Part shown: positions 10,521 through 19,984 of the stretch, piece after piece
Numbering within the stretch: the first letter of the stretch is position 1
Layout of the letters: every line of letters starts with the position of its first letter
Source: Tritrichomonas foetus
Lineage: Eukaryota > Parabasalia > Tritrichomonadida > Tritrichomonadidae
NCBI GenBank assembly: GCA_001839685.1
Contig: MLAK01000643.1
Location: 1 to 64,000, forward strand
Reading direction: 5' to 3'
DNA: 64,000 nt
Program-made: the position numbers and the translations under genes
Notes under the pieces: model-generated
The model's input: the letters and a program-made list of their open reading frames with translations, nothing else
What the model was told of the DNA's origin: nothing
The model's database searches: none

Positions 10521-10720
10521 TTTCATTATTTTTTTTTCTGGATTTTGATCTTGTCATTGTTCGTGACCTTTTTCTTTTTCTTGCTTATTTGTTGATGATT
10601 CTTCGTTTGATTGTTCGTTAAAAAATAGTAAATAGCTCAATTTATACTACATAAAATATAATAAAACCTTTTAGCAATTGCAGACATTTATTTAGAAAAA
10701 AAAGGTCGACAATAATGTTA

Positions 10721-11302
10721 TTAACAACAGTTACTCTTTCCTTCATTCGCATCCTCAAGACTTTGATTTGAAACAACTGGCACAGTTTTTGGCGCAGATA
10801 CCAATTGGGCGATGCCCATGAAAAGTTCAGTAATATTCTCACCGGTGGCGGCTGATGTGATGTAAAGTTCACAATCATTCTCATCGCACCACTTTTTGCA
10901 TTCCTGGACTGATACTTCTTTCGATAGATCGCATTTGTTTGCGCAGACGACGATCGGCGTCCTGTTATCGGTTTCGTCATGAATCTTTTGAATCCACGAG
11001 TCGAGGCTCTCAAATGATGTTCGCTGAGATACATCAAATACTATGACGACGCAATTTGCGCCGTGCGTGTAAACAGGAACGAGGCTGCGAAAACGTTCCT
11101 GTCCAGCTGTATCCCAAATATTGAGCCAAATTTTCTCGTCGTTTAGTTTGATCGGTACTTGCGTATTTGATACTCCAACTGTGGGAGTTGTGACTGGGTC
11201 GAATTCCGAACACTGAAGGCGGGTGATGATGCTGGTCTTGCCAACATTGGAGTCCCCAACAAAGGAAACTTTGTATCCAGAGTTGAGTTGGGATAAACTC
11301 AT
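10721..11302 (-). CDS. Rab-family small GTPase
   Basis: 193 residues, the usual Rab length. It is a membrane-traffic switch that cycles between GTP and GDP forms. Visible motifs: P-loop GDSNVGKTS (16-24), switch I threonine in TPTVGV (about 41), WDTAGQE (63-69) for Mg and hydrolysis with the catalytic Gln, NKCD (122-125) for guanine, and TSA (149-151). The C-terminus is CC, a geranylgeranylation site, which places it on a membrane once lipidated. It looks fully active. The subfamily cannot be assigned safely; the switch region resembles Rab1/Rab5/Rab6-like proteins and trichomonads have large Rab expansions. GGTCA-type motifs lie about 110-130 bases upstream. Confidence 0.92.
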   Translation of the reverse strand: MSLSQLNSGYKVSFVGDSNVGKTSIITRLQCSEFDPVTTPTVGVSNTQVPIKLNDEKIWLNIWDTAGQERFRSLVPVYTHGANCVVIVFDVSQRTSFESLDSWIQKIHDETDNRTPIVVCANKCDLSKEVSVQECKKWCDENDCELYITSAATGENITELFMGIAQLVSAPKTVPVVSNQSLEDANEGKSNCC

Positions 11303-12000
11303 TTTGTTTTTATTTTCCTTCTTCTAATTTTTCTGTGGGATTTCCACTTTTTCTTAAGTTTTCGCCACTTTTTTATTTCAGAGATGAAAGAAAAATGAAA
11401 TCAATTTTTTGACCATATTTGACAACAAATGACCATTTACGCTTTCATTATTTTAATGAATTTTTTCTGACAATGTACTTACATTCAATTTTTACTTTTT
11501 GATGTTCAGAATCTTTCAATAAAGACTATCAAAGTTATTGATTTAATGTCGTCTCAAAAACATTCGCCATTAACATGTCAAAAATATTTTTGTGTATTTA
11601 TTTGGTCAATGACTGCCTGTGAATGACGAATCAATTGTTGAACCTTCGTAATGTCAATTCATTGCAGAGACATGCTAGAGAAAAGATGTTATAAATATAT
11701 ATTGCGAACACGGTTTACAAACCTTACGACCAAATTTTTAGGATTTTCATATGATAAATTTGATCAATTTTTATCTGTTTTTTTGTGATGCTTCTCAACA
11801 AATCAAGAATTTACAACCTTTTCTGAAAATCCATGCTATTACATAAACATAGTTTATTAAGGAACAAATCATTTCACCAAAAAATCACATTTTTTTTAAT
11901 TTTTATTTGAATATCTATAATAAGCTGTGTATATATATGTGGTCGAAAAATATGAAATTTAATAAAATACGAATTTAATAAGTAATAAGAAATAAAACAA
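11303..12000. other. Intergenic upstream of Rab gene
   Basis: No gene seen. TGACC motifs at 11410-11414 and 11430-11434, and TTGGTCAATGAC near 11602. The part next to 12000 is the 3' end of the coiled-coil gene. Confidence 0.5.
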
Positions 12001-14274
12001 TTATGCATGGGCAAGCTTAGCCGTAAGCTTATTAATCTGCTCTTGGATGCTGTCCGCAGCTTCATAGTCCTCTAATTGAACAACTTCATCAAGTTTTTTA
12101 TTTAATTCCGCAATTTTCATTTTTACAACATTTACATCAAGTTTTGGAGGCCTTTCAATTCCTGTCAGACCAGTTAACATCAAAGATTGAAGTGGCTTCA
12201 ACATCTTTTCACCAAATGGTGACAGTTCAAATAAACCATCAAGTACAGCAATTGTTGATTCATAATAATTGAAATCATTTTCAAGATATTCATAACGAGA
12301 ATCATCGAGTTCTTCTCTAATTTGTTTAATGAGTGAATTTTGTTGTGAGTTTTCACTTTCATATTGTGCCACTTTAGATTCAGATTCTGCTAAAACGTTT
12401 TGTGCAGTAGATAATTGGTCTTGTATATCTTTCATTTGTTGTGTAATTTGCTTTGCTGCCATGAAGTTCTTTTGCGCTATGGCTGCTTTTTTCTCTGTTT
12501 CTAATTGTGCAACTCGATCAGAATTGGCTGCAATGAAATCAGCTGCACGACTTGCTTTGGATTTGAGCATTTGAATTTCTTCATCTTTAGGTTGTGTAAC
12601 TTGAGCAAGTTGTTGCAATTTCGAAGTTAACTCATCAATTTTCGCTTTTGTGTTTATTCTATTTTTTACAACTTCTGTATGAGAAGCACAAAGTTTGTTA
12701 ACAATGAGAGCAGCTGATGAACATTGTGTTGTATCTCTTTGACTATCTGCAATCATTGAATCCAATTTTTGTGATCGTTTTATAATCGATTTCATTTGAT
12801 TATCTCTTTTTTCAATCGTATCTATGAGTGATTGATAGGGGGCTTCAATTTGTTTAATTTTCGCATCGGTTTGTGCACGTTGTTCTTGTAAAGCACGTTC
12901 TTCATCTGATAATTTAGTCATTTCGTTGTTATACTTCATTTCTATTCTTTCATATTCAGCTATTTTTTCTTCATATTCAGAATCAAGTCTAGCTATATGA
13001 GCTTTTTGAATTTCAATTTGCCTGAGGAGCTCTGCTATTTCGCTTTCATGTTTGGATTTTTGCTGTTCGATTTCAGCGAGTCTTTCAGTGACAGGATTCA
13101 TTTCTTTATTCATACTTGCTTCAAATTGTTGCTTTTTCAGAGAAAATGCTTTAAATTGAATCTCATAAGTTCGATTTAATGAACTGATTGAAGCTTCAGA
13201 ATTCTTTTTAGCACTATTTAAAGCTTCGCGATCACGTCCTTGAACAACTTCAAGCTCAGAAAGCGTTTTTAAGTTATCATCTTTTTGTTTTCTCAGAAGA
13301 GGAAGTTCATTTTTGGTTGTTGTTTCTCTTTCCTTGAATAAAATTGGAGCTTCTTTGGTCATTTCTATGGCCTGATCGAGGAGCGAGATAAGATGATCTC
13401 TCATATTGTCACAGGCTGCTTTGGCTGCAGGAATTTCTGATGGTTTTGCCGATTTTAATCCTTCACGAGCTTGACTGACTTTTCGAGCAGCTGAAGCAAC
13501 TTCAGACTGAAGAAATGTGAATTGGCTGACAAGAGCAATTGGCGCTTCGGCAATACCACTATCTGATAAATATTTGTCTGATAAACTTTCTTCCGATTTC
13601 GAATTATCTGCATTATTATTTGAATGGTTTACAACAGTGTTTGAATTATTTACAACATTATTTGAATGATTTACAACGCTCGAATTTGAACTGCCAAAAT
13701 TGAACAAACTGGATGTCTCTGGCTCTCCATTTTGTTGGTGATTTGTGGTTTTAGACTGGGTTGAATCACCAGCTAAGAAAAATGGAGTTTCTGATGATGT
13801 TTGTTTTATCTGTGTTGATTTATCGTCGTCGTTTGCATCACCGAAAGAAAAAATAGCTTCATCTTTAGAATTTGCATTTGCGAAATCAAAAACTGATTCA
13901 TCTTCGTTCGAATTTGGGGCTGCTGATGAAAAATCAAAAAGCGGCTTTTCTGCTTCCGCCATTTTCTGAGAAAAGTCAGAAAGTGACATAGCATTTGATG
14001 TGACAGGCGTTGAAGAAGGTTTTTGGGAATTTGGAGAATTTGATCTTTTCGCGAATCGATTAACTTTTTCTTTTTTCTCTGTTTTCTTTTTTTCAACGTT
14101 TGTTCCGATAACTCGTGGCGTCTTTTTCTGTTGAGAAGTCCTTCGTGGTTTTCCTTGTCTTGATATTTCTTCGAAGATTGGATCGTTGATTGATAACATA
14201 TTATTATTGCTGCCATCGCCAGCAGCTGCATTATTATGATCATTTGTGGCAATCATACCTGGAACTTTTGACAT
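12001..14274 (-). CDS. Long coiled-coil protein with UVR-like C-terminus
   Basis: 757 residues. Residues 1-245 are low-complexity and probably disordered, including phenylalanine-spaced acidic phrases such as LFDFSSA and VFDFANA and an Asn/Val/His/Ser repeat near 195-225. From about 245 to 690 it is almost continuous heptad-rich coiled coil. Two short segments, AAIAQKNFMAAKQITQQM and LEDYEAADSIQEQINKL (near the end), resemble the UVR helical hairpin of UvrB/UvrC, a fold that also occurs in eukaryotic coiled-coil proteins. No enzyme domain is present. A cytoskeletal or vesicle-scaffold role is plausible but unproven. An initiator-like TCATA lies about 16 bases before the ATG. Confidence 0.8.
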   Translation of the reverse strand: MSKVPGMIATNDHNNAAAGDGSNNNMLSINDPIFEEISRQGKPRRTSQQKKTPRVIGTNVEKKKTEKKEKVNRFAKRSNSPNSQKPSSTPVTSNAMSLSDFSQKMAEAEKPLFDFSSAAPNSNEDESVFDFANANSKDEAIFSFGDANDDDKSTQIKQTSSETPFFLAGDSTQSKTTNHQQNGEPETSSLFNFGSSNSSVVNHSNNVVNNSNTVVNHSNNNADNSKSEESLSDKYLSDSGIAEAPIALVSQFTFLQSEVASAARKVSQAREGLKSAKPSEIPAAKAACDNMRDHLISLLDQAIEMTKEAPILFKERETTTKNELPLLRKQKDDNLKTLSELEVVQGRDREALNSAKKNSEASISSLNRTYEIQFKAFSLKKQQFEASMNKEMNPVTERLAEIEQQKSKHESEIAELLRQIEIQKAHIARLDSEYEEKIAEYERIEMKYNNEMTKLSDEERALQEQRAQTDAKIKQIEAPYQSLIDTIEKRDNQMKSIIKRSQKLDSMIADSQRDTTQCSSAALIVNKLCASHTEVVKNRINTKAKIDELTSKLQQLAQVTQPKDEEIQMLKSKASRAADFIAANSDRVAQLETEKKAAIAQKNFMAAKQITQQMKDIQDQLSTAQNVLAESESKVAQYESENSQQNSLIKQIREELDDSRYEYLENDFNYYESTIAVLDGLFELSPFGEKMLKPLQSLMLTGLTGIERPPKLDVNVVKMKIAELNKKLDEVVQLEDYEAADSIQEQINKLTAKLAHA

Positions 14275-14694
14275 CGAGTGGATAATTTATGAGATGATTA
14301 TAGAAAAAGTTGAAAGAATATTTGTTGAAATGGTCAAAATTCACTTTTTGAATAATCTATCGAACTCCGATGAGAATGTAAAGTATAGAAAAGAAGTTTT
14401 TCAAAAGAAATGTCGAATATTTAAATTCAAATTTAACTCTCATTGATTCAAATTTGACGCTCATGTATAACTTTTTGAATATAAATATTGAATATATCAT
14501 CTTCAATTTAGTTGGTCGTTTGACTTTTTCAGAAAATGACAAAATGGTCAAAATTTCGACCGTACTTTTTAAAAAGTGATTACGATTCTGGAAAACGGTT
14601 TTTGGTGAAATTGTAGAAGGAAATATTCAGGCCAAAAAATTCACCTGTGATAATTATAACCATATTTTTGTCAAAATCCGAATTTCTAAACTAA
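14275..14694. other. Divergent promoter region
   Basis: 420 bp between divergently transcribed genes. Holds GGTCA motifs at 14332-14336 and 14546-14550, the latter forming a GGTC/GACC inverted pair (14546-14561). Confidence 0.45.
14288..14292 (-). promoter_or_regulatory. Initiator-like TCATA
   Basis: TCAYW match on the minus strand, A at 14290, about 16 bases before the coiled-coil gene ATG at 14274. Confidence 0.3.
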
Positions 14695-15498
14695 ATGTTT
14701 GTTTGGGGATTGCTGATTTTAATATTGGCTTTTTTCCTATTCTGCTATTTTATTTTAAATCAAAGTACAATTTTATTTATTCGTGATTTTGTGAATTGGC
14801 TGCAGCCACACCCAAATTTATTAATCAAAGGAGAAACTCAACGTCACTCCGACGAAGAAGACTTATCTTTTTCCACAATGCCAGTACGAAAATGTTCGCG
14901 CAATTTTCAGAGCTCGATTTCAGAATCACGCTACTCATTCGTCAAAAGGAAAAATAATTATCAATTGCCACAAACCGATTTCCTATCGGCTATTCAGCAC
15001 TTTCAAAATCACGAAGAGACACAAAACGCACCATTCAAAAATACACTGCCACAATCAGAAACAAATATTTCACGTTATTCAGAAAGCGGTTTTAATTATT
15101 CAAATCCTCAACCATTTCCAAAACATGCACCACAATCTGCACCTGCGTTTGTTTCAAAACAAGCAGAAAATATTTCACCTGTAATAGAAAATGATGTCAA
15201 ATTTGAAGGCAAGATTGATTTTGATTCGCCAACAAAGGAATTCATTCGTAAAAGAGAAGAAGAAAATAAAAAGAAAATTAATAATGAAAATGGACGATAC
15301 TTTCATGATAACAGTCACAAAAGCTACAATGATAAAAAGAATAGAAATTTCAACAGAAATAATCAAAAATTCAATAATCAAGAACAATCACAAGACAATG
15401 AGCAGAGAGAATTATCACCAGAACTTCCAAAAAGAAATTATCAAAATCGAAACACATATCGAAGCTATAAAGATAGAAATCAAAATGGGCGACAATGA
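14695..15498 (+). CDS. Membrane-anchored Asn/Arg-rich hypothetical protein
   Basis: 267 residues. Residues 1-25 (MFVWGLLILILAFFLFCYFI) form a single strong hydrophobic segment, likely an N-terminal membrane anchor. The rest is hydrophilic, first Ser/Gln/Pro-rich and then strongly Asn/Arg/Lys-rich (about 195-267, RNFNRNNQKFNN), and probably disordered. The basic tail could bind nucleic acid or acidic lipids, but I recognise no family. Composition bias is typical of fast-evolving protist proteins. Confidence 0.65.
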   Translation: MFVWGLLILILAFFLFCYFILNQSTILFIRDFVNWLQPHPNLLIKGETQRHSDEEDLSFSTMPVRKCSRNFQSSISESRYSFVKRKNNYQLPQTDFLSAIQHFQNHEETQNAPFKNTLPQSETNISRYSESGFNYSNPQPFPKHAPQSAPAFVSKQAENISPVIENDVKFEGKIDFDSPTKEFIRKREEENKKKINNENGRYFHDNSHKSYNDKKNRNFNRNNQKFNNQEQSQDNEQRELSPELPKRNYQNRNTYRSYKDRNQNGRQ

Positions 15499-16087
15499 AA
15501 AAATCCCATATCAATTGAAATATGGCTTCAGCAAAAATGAAGCAAGTTCTAACAGTTGTTTTGTTTTGTTTTGTTTTGTTGATGAATGCATTATAATAAA
15601 CAAATGATTTGTTTGTTTGGTTAAATATAGTATGGAAGATGATGTTTTCAATGAATTCATTGAATCTTTTTTCTTTGTTTTACTCAATCTTTAATTGATT
15701 AGAGATTTGAACAAAGAAAGAAAGCAAAAATGTATGAAATAAACATTATATACAGTTTATTTTTGATTTATCAACAATATATCATGGAAATAATCATTAA
15801 TTTGATAATGTTTCTTTCCGTAATATATCTTTTTAGTAATTGGGATTGTTTCTTTGATGTCAAAGATCATGAATAGATTTCTTAAATCAAAAAGGAAATC
15901 CATATGAAACAATCATTCAGATTTCACTGATTTCTTATAAGTCCTTTTTTGTATCTATCTAGAAATGGTTTTCATTTATCAAGAATTATGATTCAGCAAA
16001 GCATTTCATTTCATTACAATCTTATATTCTTGAATATTGAATGAAAGAAAAGAAGCAGAAAATAAACTTTACGCAACATATTATTTT
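15499..16087. other. Convergent intergenic region, no gene seen
   Basis: AT-rich spacer between two 3' ends. A (TTTTG) microsatellite lies at about 15555-15581, just after the membrane-protein stop, probably in its 3' untranslated part. Confidence 0.55.
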
Positions 16088-16726
16088 TTATTTATTTTTA
16101 TGAAGAGAAAATAGGTCTATAATTTGTGCCCGCTTTTTGAGAGGAAGAAGACGTGGCCAATGAACGAAGAACATATCGCAAATTGGATAAATCATCTTTC
16201 CTGTCAATGATAAAGATTCAACACGACAAATTGATTCCACAAACACAATGGAACAGTTTGTAACACCAAGAACGTTTCCAATGAATATACTGAGAACAAC
16301 TGGAAAGCAAACGCCAGGGCCGTTAACTAATAATAATTGTGGCTTCAAAAACATTAATGGAAGAGCCGCTATAAAGCTGTAAATTGTCGTAAATATTGAT
16401 GTGAAAAACGACTGTCCAACATTTCTGGCGCGTGGAATTGATTTGAATGTTGCATTTTCTTTTGGAATTAATGGATGCTGTTGTGAAAGCTTGTCAGTGT
16501 TCGCTGAAATAAAAGTAAACGATTTATAATTTTCTGATTTATGAAGGGCGTTCACGAGTGGAGCCATTTCGCCTGTATGGCCACCTGAGCCCAAAACAAC
16601 TAAAACATCTATCGGCTTGTTTTCAGTGCGCTTTTTCGGATTGAAATCAGGAAGGCATTTGTAGAAACGATATGCGAGTATGAGAAGCAGGATTAGTATC
16701 AGTGAAAAAATCGCTGTGAGTGACAT
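16088..16726 (-). CDS. ALG14: ALG14, UDP-GlcNAc transferase membrane subunit
   Basis: 212 residues from the first ATG. With ALG13 it forms the ER enzyme that adds the second GlcNAc to dolichol-PP-GlcNAc in N-glycan precursor synthesis. ALG14 is the membrane anchor. Seen here: an N-terminal membrane helix (residues 2-21), the family signature VVLGSGGHTGEM, then LLVNGPGVCFPVV, and near the end VESICRVESLSLTGKMIYPICDMFFVHWP, which closely fits the conserved ALG14 segment. Length agrees with the family. The frame extends 16 codons upstream but only to a TTG, and the ATG at 16726 puts the membrane helix right at the N-terminus. Known trichomonads make short dolichol-linked oligosaccharides, so the enzyme is expected. 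ALG13 is not in this window. Confidence 0.93.
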   Translation of the reverse strand: MSLTAIFSLILILLLILAYRFYKCLPDFNPKKRTENKPIDVLVVLGSGGHTGEMAPLVNALHKSENYKSFTFISANTDKLSQQHPLIPKENATFKSIPRARNVGQSFFTSIFTTIYSFIAALPLMFLKPQLLLVNGPGVCFPVVLSIFIGNVLGVTNCSIVFVESICRVESLSLTGKMIYPICDMFFVHWPRLLPLKKRAQIIDLFSLHKNK

Positions 16727-16988
16727 TTCTTTCTCTTTTTTCGATTTTCTGGAAGGTGAAATAAAAATTATCAAAAAGTTAATCTGTAATTCAGATATTA
16801 TTGAAATTTTAAAATACTGGCACTTTTTATTTGTTCGAAACGTTACTCAATGATGAATCAAAAATGGATTGAATCATTCATATCTGTCATTAATTTAATT
16901 GTTATTGGAAATTAATAAAGTTGAGGTTGAGGTTGAAAAATCAGATAAATAAACGAAAAAGGACATCAAAAATTTCTATTTATTCATA

Positions 16989-18404
16989 TTACAAAACAAG
17001 ATCAAGATCATATACCATTGCCTTCTGTTTAAAGATCGGCAATCTTCCACCATATCCATTTTTCATTAGTTTCATTCGAGGTTTTAATATCGAATTCATA
17101 AATTCATCAAAACCAAGCATTGATTTCAGTCCATTCAGAAAAAGTTTATCAGTATGACCTGCATTAATTGCAGCTTGAACTAAATCGCATGTAAATGCTA
17201 ATATTGAATTATTATAGACATTTGCAGCTTCGAAAACTAATGAAGAAATAAGAGCTCGTGCAAAATGGTCCTTTATGATTGGAATCTCAAACGCAGTTGA
17301 ACATAATTTCAATAAAGAGTTTTGAAGGAAAGAATGACCAGGGAATTGAATAACTAAACGTAGAACAGTTTCTTCTAAATGTGAGTTTGCTATAAATGGT
17401 TGTAATAACTCATCAACTTGAAGCATTGAAGAAATAACATCGATAACACTAATTCTATACTGGTCAAGTTTACAATATGGCTCTGTCATTAATTCAACAG
17501 CCTTTTGAAATAATCCCCTCATTAAAGGTGCTGTTTCACATGAATAGAAAATGGAGGTGGTTATCCAAAGCTCATTTAATAAGATATCATTTACCAAATT
17601 TCCTTTGTTGACATGCCATTCATCATTTAAAACTTCAATTAATTTTGTTTTCAAAAACATTTTACCAAATTTATTTGAATCTTTACAAAAAGAAATTAAT
17701 TTCAAAATGTTAATGGCTTTTTGAACTTCATTCTCATCATCAAATTGAGCTTTCCGATAGATTTGATATAGTTCTTCAACGAGCAAGTTCGGAAAATTAA
17801 TTTCAACCAGCCAATTTTGAACTGAATTATAGCATTCATCACACGAGCAAATTGACTGATAAAAATAAAAAACGCAACTTTCATTTATATATGGCAAAAA
17901 CATACAGAGGAATGAAAGTGTATATGGAAACTCATTTGTAATTGATTGTATGGTATATTGTAATAATTGAATTGCTCGTGTAAGTGCAAACAAATCATCT
18001 TTTCTATTCAATGCAATAATTGAAGTTCTCTTTAAAACATCATCACTAATTAAGGCCTGATGAATGGCTAAATCTGTAGATATCAAAAGATAGTAAAACA
18101 CAAACTTAGACAAATGTTCGTCTGTTTTATCGAATGACAATAAAATTAAATCTTCGATTCGATCACACAAATAGAGAAGCAGTTGCGGATGATGCGAATT
18201 AAATAAACGTAAAATGTTTGGATTTTTAAATAGTTTTTGAAAACGATTGCTTGATTGGTCGATTTTATCCAAATACATGGAAAGGTCGGGCGATGAACGA
18301 TTTTTATTGGGGGTACTGTCAAAGTATGTGCAATTAGAGAGAGATTGCATATTTTCAATTTCAAAACTCGAATGGCGGGGGGAATTCATAACCACTTCGA
18401 TCAT
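16989..18404 (-). CDS. SAPS-like helical repeat protein 1
   Basis: 471 residues, all-helical. After a Ser-rich start, the segment from about residue 40 (FQKLFKNPNILRLFNSHHPQ then LLLYLCDRIEDLILLSF) follows the opening pattern of SAPS domains: a short weakly conserved helix, an index of hydrophobic pairs, then a helix like F..FL...LE.LL. SAPS proteins are regulatory subunits of Sit4/PP6 phosphatases. The C-terminal GYGGRLPIF resembles the EYGGE ends of two other proteins in this window (34149 minus and 44980 plus). I infer paralogy. A second in-frame ATG lies at 18389. Being this divergent, its partner may not be PP6. Confidence 0.5.
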   Translation of the reverse strand: MIEVVMNSPRHSSFEIENMQSLSNCTYFDSTPNKNRSSPDLSMYLDKIDQSSNRFQKLFKNPNILRLFNSHHPQLLLYLCDRIEDLILLSFDKTDEHLSKFVFYYLLISTDLAIHQALISDDVLKRTSIIALNRKDDLFALTRAIQLLQYTIQSITNEFPYTLSFLCMFLPYINESCVFYFYQSICSCDECYNSVQNWLVEINFPNLLVEELYQIYRKAQFDDENEVQKAINILKLISFCKDSNKFGKMFLKTKLIEVLNDEWHVNKGNLVNDILLNELWITTSIFYSCETAPLMRGLFQKAVELMTEPYCKLDQYRISVIDVISSMLQVDELLQPFIANSHLEETVLRLVIQFPGHSFLQNSLLKLCSTAFEIPIIKDHFARALISSLVFEAANVYNNSILAFTCDLVQAAINAGHTDKLFLNGLKSMLGFDEFMNSILKPRMKLMKNGYGGRLPIFKQKAMVYDLDLVL

Positions 18405-18819
18405 TTTTATAGGATTGGATTGAATTTTGAAGAAAATTGTGAAAAAAAAAAAAGAAGATTCTATTAATTGAAGCTTCGAATTGAATATAAAATCTCTAAT
18501 TTGTATGATAAACCCATGAACATTCTATACTACTCAAAAAATTCACTTATTCAAATATTAGCGAAATTTGTTAGAATTATTGACTTATTTAAATTCGAAT
18601 TTTGATTGAGCCTTGATAAACAACATTTGACGACCGTTTAAACAATTAACAGAAATTGGGATTCTCATATGAATCAATGAGAAAATAATTATAAAAGGGG
18701 ATCAAAATTCATGCAAAAGAATGTGACATCACAAGAGATGTCTAATCACAAAAAAGTGATTTGGTACGTCAAAAATTATAGATACATTAAAAAGAATAAA
18801 CGAGAAAAAAATTAAAAAA
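18405..18819. other. Intergenic, no gene seen
   Basis: AT-rich spacer between the SAPS-like gene start and the tRNA. No open frame or repeat of note. Confidence 0.5.
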
Positions 18820-18893
18820 TGCCTCCGACGGGACTCGAACCCGCGACACTCGGATTAAAAGTCCGATGCTCTAGCCGACTGAGCTACGAAGGC
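18820..18893 (-). tRNA. tRNA-Lys (anticodon UUU)
   Basis: A complete cloverleaf can be read on the minus strand from 18893 to 18821, with the discriminator A at 18820. The acceptor stem pairs GCCTTCG with CGGAGGC (one G-U). The anticodon stem TCGGA/TCCGA carries the loop CTTTTAA, giving anticodon UUU for AAA/AAG lysine codons. The T arm has the TTCGAGT loop, and the internal boxes (TAGCTCAGTCGG and GGTTCGAGTCC) that RNA polymerase III factors use are intact. A T-rich run follows the 3' end (TTTTTTAATTTTTTTCTCG on the minus strand), a good pol III terminator. No intron. Confidence 0.97.
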
Positions 18894-19087
18894 TTCGGTT
18901 CACAAAAATTTGGTTTATTAAAATGCAAAAGACTCCTATTTGATCTTCACAATCAATTTTTCATCGCACAGTCTACTGGTAGAAGGAATTTTTGAAAGAC
19001 TTTTCGAATTTGCTAGAATGACAGATATCATTTTTTCTTGAATCAATTTTTCATAATCTTTTTACATTTTGAACTGTCATTCAAAAT

Positions 19088-19367
19088 TTATTCATTTTTG
19101 TGTTCATTCAATTTCTGTAAGATCAATTGAAATTTCTTATTGTGAATAATTACAATTTCTATTAGAGTTAATTGAAATATATGTTCCAGAATGTCATTGT
19201 GATATAGAAATTTGTCGTGGTTGTCTTCCTCAAAAAATTCTTCAGGATCTCGATCATAATGACAGTAGAGATCAATTTGTGAGTAACTATTAATCTTTTC
19301 GCATGTTTTTCTAAGTTTCATTTAGACTTAAATGATGTTCCGAGAACTCGTTCATTTGTTGGTACAT
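19088..19367 (-). pseudogene. Broken N-terminal fragment of an ankyrin-family gene
   Basis: On the minus strand an ATG at 19367 opens MYQQMNEFSEHHLSLNET and stops. The adjacent frame continues to 19088 with KTCEKINSYSQIDLYCHYDRD, then PEEFFEEDN and TLIEIVIIHNKKFQLILQKL. The latter resembles the segment that precedes ankyrin repeats in trichomonad DUF3447-type proteins (a TLIE.A...G....K.LL phrase). No repeats follow downstream. I infer a frameshifted, truncated remnant. It could instead be a short 77-codon gene starting at 19321. Confidence 0.35.
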
Positions 19368-19984
19368 CTTGAGCTGTTTTTGATATACAAAATATGAGGT
19401 AAAAAAAAAAAAATTGACATTGAGACAAAAATGGAGATATCTTGATTTATCCCCGAGGAAAATTTGTTACACTTTATACCATATTTCTACGAATATAATA
19501 TAATAAATATTATACAATATTATTCATATTTAATGGTTAATAAGTGAGATATTATTATTTTCAAAACATAAAATTTATCTTATGGAAATTAATTGAATTT
19601 TGAAATCACTCTCGAATCTTACTCAATCGTTTTAGTGATCTATTTATGATACTTTTCATATCTAAATTTGTCCATGTTTCCTTTTGCCAACAAATGAAAA
19701 ACATCTATTCAATTTCTGTCGAGATAAAATCATTTCAGTTTGAATCTATATAGATTCACCCTTTGTATACAATACATTTGAATTCATCCAATATTAAATT
19801 GAAATTCAATATTGCTACATTCAAAATCATACAGAATTTTCAAATTATAAACAATTCGGCTTCATGTGAAAAAGCTATTTTGCAAAGATTTTTTTGTGTA
19901 GAATTAAAACGATTCATATTATAATTGAAAATGTTTTTTCATTTTTTGAATATTCTTTAGATTCATCTTTTTCCTCAAAAGCCG
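19368..19984. other. Intergenic upstream of the PAS/cyclase-like gene
   Basis: No gene seen; AT-rich. No clear promoter motif could be assigned. Confidence 0.45.

Noticed and set aside
15640..15990. Short imperfect inverted repeats in the convergent spacer
   Set aside because: Arms are short and imperfect, not beyond what AT-rich DNA gives.
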